DNA from: Geothrix sp. 21YS21S-2
GTDB lineage: Bacteria; Acidobacteriota; Holophagae; Holophagales; Holophagaceae
DNA length: 64,000 nucleotides
Assembly (NCBI RefSeq): GCF_030846775.1
Contig: NZ_CP132910.1
Span: 4,963,001-5,027,000, forward strand
Direction: 5' to 3'
This document shows, one piece after another, positions 1 to 7,495 of the stretch. The translations under genes and the position numbers were made by a program. The notes beneath the pieces were generated by a model. That model worked only from the letters and a program-made list of their open reading frames with translations, ran no database searches and was not told the origin of the DNA. The first letter of the stretch is position 1; the number at the start of each line of letters is the position of its first letter.

Positions 1-1
1 C

Positions 2-850
2 GAGCTGGTGCGCCTCCAGATCGAGCTGCTGCGCGGCACCACGCTGGCGCGCATCGAGATCTCCACGCAGCTGGATCCGGACCTCCCGGCGGTGCTGGGC
101 GAGCCCTCCTCGCTGGGCAACGCCCTGATGAACCTCTGCGTCAACGCCATGGACGCCATGCCCCAGGGCGGCGGGCTCGCGTTCTGCACCGGGGTGGACG
201 CCCAGGGGCGGGTGGTGCTGGCGGTGGAGGACACCGGGGAAGGGATGCCCCCGGAGGTGGCGGCCCGGGCCATGGAGCCGTTCTTCACCACCAAGCCCGT
301 GGGCAAGGGCACCGGACTGGGGCTGGCGGGGGTCTACGGCACGGTGAAGGCCCACGGCGGCACCCTGGAGATCGAGAGCCGCGTGGGGCAGGGCACGCGG
401 GTCATCCTGTGCTTCCCGGCCCTTGCGCCGGTGGCGGGAAGCGGTTCCGGCCCGGCGGGGGCGCCCCAGGAGCGCGAGGGGCCGCCCCTGAGGATCCTCC
501 TGGTGGACGACGACCCGATCATCCTGGAGACCCTTCCCTCCGTCCTGGGCTTCCTGGGCCACACCGTCCTCACCGCCGCCCGGGGCCAGGAGGCCCTGGA
601 CCGGATCGGGGCGGGCCTCGACGTGGACCTGGTGGTCCTGGACCACAACATGCCCGGCCTCAGCGGCGCCGAGACCCTGGTCCGGCTCAAGGAGCTGCGC
701 GGGACGCTGCCGGTGATCCTGTCCACCGGTTTCCTGGAATCCGGCGTGGAGGACCTGGTCCGGAGCCTTCCCGGTGTCTGGCTGCTCAACAAGCCCTACG
801 CGCTGCCGGCCCTCCGGCAGAAGCTCCGGGCCGTGCAGGAGTTGCGCTAG
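2..850 (+). CDS. Hybrid sensor histidine kinase, C-terminal part (cut by left window edge)
   Basis: The frame is open at the left edge, so only about 282 C-terminal residues are seen. The first part is a HATPase_c domain: N box NLCVNAMDAMP, G1 box DTGEGM, F box FFTTK and G2 box GKGTGLGLAGVYG. After a Pro/Gly-rich linker comes a CheY-like receiver with acidic pocket LLVDDDP, phospho-acceptor Asp in VVLDHNMPG (about residue 214 of the fragment) and conserved Lys in LLNKPY. It is a cytoplasmic phosphorelay kinase whose sensor lies outside the window. The same ATPase-receiver layout recurs in the gene at 42763-45693, so the two are probably paralogues. The GH13 gene starts 47 nt downstream; a functional link is unproven. 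Confidence 0.9.
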   Translation, partial: ELVRLQIELLRGTTLARIEISTQLDPDLPAVLGEPSSLGNALMNLCVNAMDAMPQGGGLAFCTGVDAQGRVVLAVEDTGEGMPPEVAARAMEPFFTTKPVGKGTGLGLAGVYGTVKAHGGTLEIESRVGQGTRVILCFPALAPVAGSGSGPAGAPQEREGPPLRILLVDDDPIILETLPSVLGFLGHTVLTAARGQEALDRIGAGLDVDLVVLDHNMPGLSGAETLVRLKELRGTLPVILSTGFLESGVEDLVRSLPGVWLLNKPYALPALRQKLRAVQELR

Positions 851-896
851 TATGAAAATCCAGCCAACTTGATTTCCGTCCGCCGGGAGCCCCGGA

Positions 897-3002
897 ATGA
901 GCAAACTGCTAGAACTTCTTCGGATCCTGGACGATCGGGTCGCCGGCACGAAAGGGCAGGTGTTCAACTACACCGTTCCCGACCTGTGGAACTGCTTCGA
1001 CTACCAGGGCGAGGAGCTGCGCAAGACGCCCTGGGGCGAGCTGGTGGTGAACCCCTACTCCTTCTACCGGGACGCCATCCGGCAGTTCGTGGAGCCCCGC
1101 ATGGGGCGGGTGCGCACCTGGGGCAAGCCGCTCAGCCGCCACCAGGACGTGGAGGCCGGCCTGGAGGGCGGGGACTGGATCCGCAGGGCCACCGTCTACT
1201 CCATGATGGTGCGCACCTCCACCGCCTGGGACCACGACCGCTCAGGGGCGCTCGAGGACGTGGACCTCTACGGCCTCCGGGAGACCGGCACGTTCGTCAA
1301 GTCCATCGCGCTGCTCAGCCTGCTCCACAAGATGGGCGTGACCTGCGTGTACCTCCTGCCCATCTCGAAGTTCTCGCTGCGGGACAAGAAGGGCGAGCTG
1401 GGCTCGCCCTACGGCGTCTCCAGCTTCTTCACCCTCGACCCCAACCTGAAGGACCCCATGACGGGACCGGGCTTCAGCGTGGAGGACGAGTTCCGCGCCT
1501 TCGTGGAGGCCTGCCACATCCTGGGCATGAACGTGATGATCGACCTGATCCCCCGGACCAATTCCGTGGACTCGGAGCTGATCCTGGAGCACCCGGACTG
1601 GTTCTACTGGATCCGGCACCCGGACCTGGCCGGCTACAAGCCCCCCTACGTCCCCGGGCTGGGGGTGCAGATCCGGCCCAAGGCGGAGTTCCTGCCCGTG
1701 GTCTACCAGAGCGCCGAGGTGCGCCAGCACCTGGCGAAGTTCGTGGAGAACCCCGGCTCGGCCTACCCGGAACGCTGGGCCGAGCTCCAGGCCCACATCC
1801 GGGCCAACCCGGGCGCGGGCGTCATGGAGACCGTGCAGCAGCGCTTCGGCCTCACCGTCGCCCCGGCCTTCTCCGACCAGATCAACGACCCCCAGCCGGC
1901 CTGGAACGACGTCACCTTCTTCCGCATGTACCTGGACCACCCCGTGGCCTCCGTGCCCTTCCTGGACCAGGACTACGCGCCCTACATCCTGTTCGACGTC
2001 ATCAAGGCCAACCTCTACCAGGGCAAGGTGCGCAACGAGCCCCTCTGGGAGCTCCTGGCGGGCATCATCCCCTTCTACCAGAAGCAGTTCGGCATCGACG
2101 GCGCCCGCATCGACATGGGCCACGCCCTTCCCCGGGAGCTGGTTGAGCGCATCATCCGCGGGGCCCGCCACGTGGATCCGCACTTCTGCTTCATCGCCGA
2201 GGAGATGGAGATCGAGCGCGCCGCCACCGCCAAGGAACTGGGCTACAACATGATCCTGGGCGACGGCTTCCTCCAGGAACCCCGCGTCCTGGAGTTCAGG
2301 ACCCACCACTACATGTACGAGGCCCGCAACCTCCCGTGCCCGGTCTACGCCTGCGGCGAGACCCACGATACGCCCAGGCTGGCCGCGCGGGAAGGGGGCC
2401 GGTCCCTGTCGCGCATGCTCACGATCCTGAACCTGTTCATGCCCAACGGCGTGCCCTTCATCAACTCGGGCCAGGAGGTCTTCGAGCTCCAGCCCATGAA
2501 CACCGGCCTGGACTGCCGCCCCAACGAGGCCTACCAGCTGGATCCCAAGGACCCGTACTACGGCCGCCTCGCCCTCTTCGACCGGTACGCCCTCCACTAC
2601 CTGAACCAGGGGCGGTGGGAGCTGCCCGACCAGCTGGCCTGGGTGTCGGCGTTCCGGCGGGAGCACCTCGCCACCTTCACCCGCCTGGAGAACTCGATCC
2701 CGCTGGGCTTCAACTCGCCCCGGGATCCCGGCATCGCCTTCGGGTTCGTGGACGACGCCCGGCGCGGGACCATGGTCCCGGAGGGGGGCGTGTTCGTGGT
2801 GGTGGCCAACACCGACGTCCACAACCCGCAGTACCTGACGGTCCACCTGGACGCCCTGCGCAGGGCCTCGGGCAACGCCGCCCGCCGGGGCTCGCAGCTC
2901 TTCTCCACCCACGGCCCCGCCCGGGACGTGAACGACTTCGACACCCACGGGAACCTCTCCATGAGCTTCCAGCCCGGCGAGGTCAAGCTCCTCCGGATGT
3001 GA
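897..3002 (+). CDS. GH13 alpha-amylase-family glucan-active enzyme
   Basis: A 701-residue protein with the GH13 (beta/alpha)8 signature regions in order. Region II is IDGARIDMGH with nucleophile Asp406; region III is FIAEEME with acid/base Glu435; region IV is GETHDTPR with His490-Asp491. Region I reads NVMIDLIPRTNS (Asp216) and lacks the usual Asn-His pair, a departure shared by some transferase-like GH13 groups. A beta-sandwich-like C-terminus ends at LLRM. No signal peptide is seen, so it is probably cytoplasmic and acts on storage glucan or maltodextrin; specificity (hydrolase or transferase) cannot be fixed. The ATG follows GGGAG by 8 nt. The 3' end overlaps the convergent small gene at 2983-3252 by 20 bp. 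Confidence 0.85.
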   Translation: MSKLLELLRILDDRVAGTKGQVFNYTVPDLWNCFDYQGEELRKTPWGELVVNPYSFYRDAIRQFVEPRMGRVRTWGKPLSRHQDVEAGLEGGDWIRRATVYSMMVRTSTAWDHDRSGALEDVDLYGLRETGTFVKSIALLSLLHKMGVTCVYLLPISKFSLRDKKGELGSPYGVSSFFTLDPNLKDPMTGPGFSVEDEFRAFVEACHILGMNVMIDLIPRTNSVDSELILEHPDWFYWIRHPDLAGYKPPYVPGLGVQIRPKAEFLPVVYQSAEVRQHLAKFVENPGSAYPERWAELQAHIRANPGAGVMETVQQRFGLTVAPAFSDQINDPQPAWNDVTFFRMYLDHPVASVPFLDQDYAPYILFDVIKANLYQGKVRNEPLWELLAGIIPFYQKQFGIDGARIDMGHALPRELVERIIRGARHVDPHFCFIAEEMEIERAATAKELGYNMILGDGFLQEPRVLEFRTHHYMYEARNLPCPVYACGETHDTPRLAAREGGRSLSRMLTILNLFMPNGVPFINSGQEVFELQPMNTGLDCRPNEAYQLDPKDPYYGRLALFDRYALHYLNQGRWELPDQLAWVSAFRREHLATFTRLENSIPLGFNSPRDPGIAFGFVDDARRGTMVPEGGVFVVVANTDVHNPQYLTVHLDALRRASGNAARRGSQLFSTHGPARDVNDFDTHGNLSMSFQPGEVKLLRM

Positions 3003-3252
3003 TCGCGTCTGCTTCCCGGAGCGCGTCGGCCAGGTGCCGCTCCAGGAGCCGCCCCTGGGCGGCGACGGCCTCCAGGCGGGACACGGAGGCGCCGCGGGAC
3101 CGGACATCGGCACTGTCCAGGCGGTGGAGGGTGGACTCCAGCTGGACCAGCAGGGCCGCGCCCTCGTTCCAGACCGGCATGTCGGCCTCCAGGCGACCCA
3201 GGATCGTCTCCAGGCGGTCAAGCAGCGTGCTGGTCTCTTCCCGACTCGGCAT
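2983..3252 (-). CDS. Small coiled-coil-like hypothetical protein
   Basis: This 89-residue protein is rich in Leu, Glu and Arg with heptad-like spacing (STLLDRLETILGRLEAD, VQLESTLHRLDSADV), suggesting a short helical or coiled-coil protein; no known family is recognised. GAGGAG sits a few bases upstream of the ATG, which supports translation. It converges on the GH13 gene and overlaps its last codons. No Cys/His cluster, signal peptide or membrane segment is visible. Function unknown. Confidence 0.6.
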   Translation of the reverse strand: MPSREETSTLLDRLETILGRLEADMPVWNEGAALLVQLESTLHRLDSADVRSRGASVSRLEAVAAQGRLLERHLADALREADAITSGGA

Positions 3253-3411
3253 CCCGGCTCCTCGCTCGCATCCAACGATGCCAGTATAGGGCTCCTTGGA
3301 TGGTTATTGGTTGAGTCATGATGGATGGACCCCGCCCCCCGATCCGGGAGGCCAGGTCACCGCTAATTGTTAATATCTGGGAATACCATCTTTAATGACA
3401 AAGGACCCCCC

Positions 3412-3837
3412 ATGGCCATCTGGAAGCAGCCCATCTCCCTCGAAATCCTCACCGCCATGAGTCAAAAAACCACCGTCGAATGGCTGGGGATCGAGTTCCT
3501 GGAAATCGGCGAGGACTGCCTCATGGGCCGGGTGCCGGTGGACGAGCGCACCCGCCAGCCCTTCGGCATCCTCCACGGCGGCGTCAGCGTGGTGCTGGCC
3601 GAGACCCTGGGCTCCTGCGCCGCGGGCTTCGCGGCGCCCGCGGGCCATGCCGCCGTGGGCATCGACATCAACGCCAACCACCTCAAGAGCGTCTCCCAGG
3701 GGTGGGTGACCGGCGTGGCCCGCCCCGTCCACCTGGGCCGCAGCACCCAGGTGTGGTCGATCGAGATGCGGGACGACGCGGGGGACCTCACCTGCGTGTC
3801 GAGGTTGACCATCGCCGTGCTGGCGCCCAAACCGTAG
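3412..3837 (+). CDS. Hotdog-fold acyl-CoA thioesterase (MenI/YdiI/PaaI type)
   Basis: A 141-residue single hotdog domain. The segment ILHGGVSVVLAETLGS holds the active-site Gly-Gly and Glu typical of the YdiI/MenI/EntH branch, which hydrolyses 1,4-dihydroxy-2-naphthoyl-CoA or aryl/acyl-CoA thioesters. The open frame extends upstream to 3367, but the ATG at 3412 starting MAIWKQP gives the family's usual length and N-terminus. It stands alone, with no other menaquinone genes nearby, so a MenI role is possible but unproven; a general proofreading thioesterase is the alternative. Confidence 0.85.
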   Translation: MAIWKQPISLEILTAMSQKTTVEWLGIEFLEIGEDCLMGRVPVDERTRQPFGILHGGVSVVLAETLGSCAAGFAAPAGHAAVGIDINANHLKSVSQGWVTGVARPVHLGRSTQVWSIEMRDDAGDLTCVSRLTIAVLAPKP

Positions 3838-3938
3838 TGGTTTGAGAATCCGGATTACGGCTCCGGAAATTCCTCCCACGACTTCCAGACGAAGGTGATG
3901 CAGCAGGGCCTGAACCCCGGCCCGGGGCAAGGCCCGGC

Positions 3939-3944
3939 TATAAT
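3939..3944 (+). promoter_or_regulatory. Candidate -10 element (TATAAT) for the nitroreductase gene
   Basis: A perfect TATAAT, preceded by GGC, lies 41 nt upstream of the TTG start at 3985 in a GC-rich setting. No good -35 is visible at standard spacing. Its place downstream of the longest possible start (3895) supports the shorter gene model. Confidence 0.4.
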
Positions 3945-3984
3945 CCGGACATTCCCCCAAGTCCATCCCGTCCAGGAGGCCGTC

Positions 3985-5967
3985 TTGCCGCCCCTCAAGC
4001 TGATCCTTGTGCCCGCACCCCTGATCCTTTGGCTCTTCTGGCTGGTCCTGAGGACCGCCCTGGGCCGCCTGCCCACCCGTGTAAGCGTGACCGTCGGCCT
4101 CAGCATCGTCACCCTCGTCTACTTCCTCCTGGTGGTGGGGACGGGCATCTTCTGGGTGGCCCGGCAGGAGCTCCCGGTCTTCGACTGGCACTACCTGCCC
4201 GGCTACCTCCTCCTGCTCCTGACCCTTGCCCACGTGGTGCTGCACTGGCGCAACGTCGCCGCCTTCCTGCGCCGGCGGGCGCCGGAGGGCCTCGTGGCGC
4301 CGGGGCGGACCCGCTTCGTGGCCGGAGTTCGCTGGACGGGCTACACGGCCGCAGGCGGCGCCTGCGTGGCCCTGGTCTTCCTCCTGGGCATGCGCCAGGG
4401 CTCCCGGCACATCACCCTGCTCACCGCCGGAGGGGACGTCCGCGCCACGGACGTGGGGCAGGGGGGCCAGGTGCCCGTGCGCTGGGTTCAGGGCGACGGC
4501 GCGTCCCTCCCCCTGGCGCAGTGGTACCACGAGGGCAGCTCCTTCCCCGCCCGCAACGCCCTCCCCGGCCTCACCCTCGAGGCCCGCCCCCCGCTGTACA
4601 AGACCTACCCCGGGGAGGCGGTCCCCCTCCCCGGGGCCCTGCCCGTGGACGGCCCCGGGGTGCTCGCCGCCTACGACGCATGGCGCACCGGCCGCCCCCT
4701 GGCCGCCCAGGGCCCCCTGGACCTGGCGCAGCTGAGCCTGATCCTCTTCCACGCCCAGGGCATCAGCGCGACCATCCAGCGCCCCAACTTCACCTACGAC
4801 CTCCGCACCGCCCCCAGCGCCGGGGCGCTGTACCCCGTGAACGTCTACGTGGCCGCCAGTGGCGTCCAGGGCCTGGCCCGGGGCATCTACTACTACCACC
4901 CCAAGCGGGCCGCCCTGGTCCGGGTGAAGGACCGCTCGGAGTCCAACCGGATCGCCATGGCCTGCGGCGGCGCGAGGTATTTCGACAAGGCCCCCGCCGT
5001 CCTGATCCTCACCACCACGTTCGCCCGCACCGCCTTCAAGTACCAGGAGCGCGCCTACCGCTACGTGGCCATGGACACCGGCCACGCCGCCTACAACCTG
5101 GCCCTGGCCGCCGCCTCCCAGGGCTGGCTGTCCCCCATGATCGGCCGGTTCGATGACCGGGCGCTCCAACTGGTCCTGGGCCTGGAACCCGCCACCGAAG
5201 CCCCCCTCCTCGTCATGCCCCTTACCCGCGAGAAGGCGGACAAGGACGACCCCGCGTTCCGCTCCGAGACCGCCGCGCCGGGCAAGGGCACCTTCGTGGA
5301 CCTCATCCACGGCGGCACCTCCCTGCGGGTCGCCGGCGGCAAGCTCGCGCTGCCGCCCCGCGCCGAACCCCCGGAGCCCCCGGCCCCCGGCGACCTCGCC
5401 CTCCCCCCTCCCGCCGCCGGCCTACCGTTCCTCCCGGCCGCCCGGGCCCGCCGCTCCGAGCGCAACTACCTTCCCGGCCCCGTGACCCTGGAGGAGCTCT
5501 CCGCCCTGTGCGCCGCGTCCAGCGGCTCCCGGGGCACCACCGACCCCCTCCTGGCCGGCACGGCCCCGCTGGGCCTCTACCCGGTCGTTCGGAACGTGAA
5601 GGGCCTCCCGCCCGGCGTCTACCGCTACCTCCCCGGCGCCCACGCCCTCCGCCTGGTGAAGGCCGGGGACTTCTCCCGCACCTGCGAGGCCGCCTGCGTG
5701 CAGCAGGACTTCTGCGCCACCGCCAACGTGGTCTTCGTGAAGACCGTGGCATGGAAGGACCTGTTCCTGCCCGACGGGGACCGGGGCTACCGGTATGCCA
5801 ACATCCGGGCGGGCGTGGTGGGGGAGGGGCTCTACCTCCAGGGTACGGCACTGGGCCTGGGCGTCTGCGGCGTCGGGGCGTTCCAGGACCCCGACGTGGC
5901 GGCGCTGCTGGGGATCGATCTGCAGCGGGAAGTGCCGCTCTATGTGACCGCAGTTGGGCGGCGTTAG
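3985..5967 (+). CDS. Membrane-anchored tandem SagB-type nitroreductase
   Basis: About 660 residues from a TTG start preceded by AGGAGG at 3974-3979 (5-nt spacing); the upstream extension to 3895 has no such site. The N-terminus has about four hydrophobic segments with a His pair in DWHYLPGYLLL and LAHVVLHWRNV, like DUF4405/cytochrome b561-type membrane domains. A short periplasmic or linker segment follows, then two nitroreductase-fold FMN domains. The first contains APSAGALYPVNVYV, GIYYYHP and MDTGHAAYNLALAA; the second RRSERNYLPG, GVYRYLP and ANIRAGVVGEGLYLQG. SagB-type enzymes oxidise azolines to azoles in RiPP synthesis, but no YcaO or precursor gene is near. A quinone- or haem-linked flavin oxidoreductase is as likely. 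Confidence 0.75.
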   Translation: MPPLKLILVPAPLILWLFWLVLRTALGRLPTRVSVTVGLSIVTLVYFLLVVGTGIFWVARQELPVFDWHYLPGYLLLLLTLAHVVLHWRNVAAFLRRRAPEGLVAPGRTRFVAGVRWTGYTAAGGACVALVFLLGMRQGSRHITLLTAGGDVRATDVGQGGQVPVRWVQGDGASLPLAQWYHEGSSFPARNALPGLTLEARPPLYKTYPGEAVPLPGALPVDGPGVLAAYDAWRTGRPLAAQGPLDLAQLSLILFHAQGISATIQRPNFTYDLRTAPSAGALYPVNVYVAASGVQGLARGIYYYHPKRAALVRVKDRSESNRIAMACGGARYFDKAPAVLILTTTFARTAFKYQERAYRYVAMDTGHAAYNLALAAASQGWLSPMIGRFDDRALQLVLGLEPATEAPLLVMPLTREKADKDDPAFRSETAAPGKGTFVDLIHGGTSLRVAGGKLALPPRAEPPEPPAPGDLALPPPAAGLPFLPAARARRSERNYLPGPVTLEELSALCAASSGSRGTTDPLLAGTAPLGLYPVVRNVKGLPPGVYRYLPGAHALRLVKAGDFSRTCEAACVQQDFCATANVVFVKTVAWKDLFLPDGDRGYRYANIRAGVVGEGLYLQGTALGLGVCGVGAFQDPDVAALLGIDLQREVPLYVTAVGRR

Positions 5968-6070
5968 GGGCCGCCCATGGCTCTCGCGTCGATACGGAAG
6001 CTCGTCACTGTCCCCCACGGGGAAATGGTCCCCGGATCCTGCGTGGCCCCCATTCGTGGAATGATTCGGT

Positions 6071-6107
6071 TTCCAGGAATTTGCATTCCAATTGCAAATT
6101 CCTGGAA
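6071..6107. terminator. 15-bp perfect hairpin between convergent genes
   Basis: Arms at 6071-6085 and 6093-6107 are exact inverted repeats (15 bp) around a 7-nt loop, in a locally AT-richer patch. It lies between the ends of the nitroreductase gene (5967) and the SDR gene (6143), so a bidirectional transcription terminator is the simplest reading. Neither side has a long T run, so a protein-binding palindrome is possible. Confidence 0.55.
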
Positions 6108-6142
6108 CGTCAGGCCGGCCATCGTCGCCCGGTCCATCCTGG

Positions 6143-6919
6143 TCACAGGACGACCGGGTTCCGCGCCCCATCCATGGTGAGGGTGACCCCCGTGATGTAG
6201 CTCGCCCGGTCCGAAGCCAGGAAGACGAGCGTCTCGGCGATCTCCTTGGGCGTCGCCAGGCGGCCCATGGGGATCTTCTCCACGTTCCGCTGCCGGGCCT
6301 CCTCCACCGAGATGCCCAGCCGCTTCGCGTCGGCGTCGAGCCGGGTGGCGACCCGGCCGGTTTCCGTCATGCCGGGATTGATCCCCACGACCCGCACCCC
6401 CCTGGGCGCGTAGGCCGCTCCCAGGCCGGCGGTGGCCAGCATGAGCGCCGCGTTGGCGGCGCCTCCGGGAAGGTGGACCGGCGAGGCGACCCGCCCTCCG
6501 GAACCGATGACGTTGAGGATCACGCCGCGCCCCCGGGCGGCCATGCGCTTCACCATGGGGTCCACGACGTTGATGGTGGAGAAATACTTCCCGTCCATGG
6601 CGGCCCGCCAGGCCGCGGGCGTCAGGTCATCGGGCGGGGATTGCCGGGCGGCTCCCGCGCTGCTCACCAGCACGTCCACCGGCCCCAGCCGCGTCTCCAC
6701 GGCTTCCACCAGCGCCGCCGCGGCCTCGGCGTCCGAGCAGTCCGCCACGAACCCCACGGCCCCCGGCAGCCCCGCCAGGGCCTGGTCCACGTTGGCCTGG
6801 GAGCGGGAGCAGATGGCGACCCGGCAGCCTTCCGCGGCGAAGGCGGAGGCGCAGGCCAGGCCGATGCCCTTGGAGCCGCCGGTGATGAGGATGATCCTGC
6901 CGTTCAGACCCAGGTCCAT
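6143..6919 (-). CDS. SDR-fold protein with substituted catalytic Tyr/Lys
   Basis: A 258-residue Rossmann protein with cofactor motif TGGSKGIG, structural VLVSSAG, and Ser-containing strand NVIGSGG. The segment where classical SDRs have YxxxK reads HLPGGAANAALM, so Tyr and Lys appear replaced by Gly and Asn. The C-terminus (NPGMTETGR, ASYITGVTLTMDGA) is normal. NAD(P) binding is expected, but classical alcohol/ketone chemistry is not. It may belong to a known divergent SDR subgroup with a GGAANAAL motif; substrate unknown. Single gene, with the start codon 57 bp from that of the possible upstream ATG of the Nudix gene on the other strand. Confidence 0.8.
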   Translation of the reverse strand: MDLGLNGRIILITGGSKGIGLACASAFAAEGCRVAICSRSQANVDQALAGLPGAVGFVADCSDAEAAAALVEAVETRLGPVDVLVSSAGAARQSPPDDLTPAAWRAAMDGKYFSTINVVDPMVKRMAARGRGVILNVIGSGGRVASPVHLPGGAANAALMLATAGLGAAYAPRGVRVVGINPGMTETGRVATRLDADAKRLGISVEEARQRNVEKIPMGRLATPKEIAETLVFLASDRASYITGVTLTMDGARNPVVL

Positions 6920-7012
6920 GGTTCACGACTCCTTGTGCCTGGGTGGATTCTATCCTGGACCGTCCGGGACCCGCCCATGGCCTCTGGTAGGCTCGAAGCT
7001 GGTGGTCAACCC

Positions 7013-7417
7013 GTGACGAAGAACGAAAAGATCCGCGTGGTGGCCGCCGTGGCCCGGAGGGCCGACCGGTTCCTGCTCTGCCAGCGCCCGGCGGACAAGC
7101 GCCACGGCGGCCTCTGGGAATTCCCCGGCGGCAAGCTGGAGCCCGGCGAATCCGCCCAGGACGCCGCCCGGCGGGAACTTGCCGAGGAGCTGGGCGTGGA
7201 CGTGCTCGCCTGCGGGGAGCAGCTCTTCACCATCGACGATCCCGGCTCGCGCTTCGTCATCGAGTTCCACCCGGTGGTCTTCGACGGTGAGCCCGCCTGC
7301 CTGGAGCACGCGGCCCTGGCCTGGGTGTCCGTCCCCGAGCTGCTCCGCCTGGACCTGGCGCCCGGGGACCGGCGGTTCGCCGAGTTCCTCGCCGGTTCCA
7401 CGGGCAGCGGCGCCTGA
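7013..7417 (+). CDS. Nudix hydrolase, MutT-like
   Basis: About 134 residues with a full Nudix box GxxxxxExxxxxxxREUxEExGU, seen as GGKLEPGES followed by ARRELAEELGVD. The N-terminus (IRVVAAVARRADRFLLCQRP) and late WVSVPEL segment match MutT/NudG-type 8-oxo-dGTP or CTP pyrophosphatases that clean the nucleotide pool. GTG at 7013 is chosen because it gives the usual MutT N-terminus; ATG 6977 is in frame and would add 12 residues, and neither has a strong SD. It sits 78 nt before recC, which fits a DNA-maintenance neighbourhood. Confidence 0.85.
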   Translation: MTKNEKIRVVAAVARRADRFLLCQRPADKRHGGLWEFPGGKLEPGESAQDAARRELAEELGVDVLACGEQLFTIDDPGSRFVIEFHPVVFDGEPACLEHAALAWVSVPELLRLDLAPGDRRFAEFLAGSTGSGA

Positions 7418-7495
7418 CCCCGTCGAGGCCGCGGCCTTTTTGGATCGTCCTCCCCCGGCGGCAGCGTATTTTAGTGAGATGCCCCCAGGACACCC

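Noticed and set aside
3367-3411. Upstream start for the hotdog thioesterase
   Set aside because: It would add 15 residues of AT-rich translation not matching the family N-terminus.
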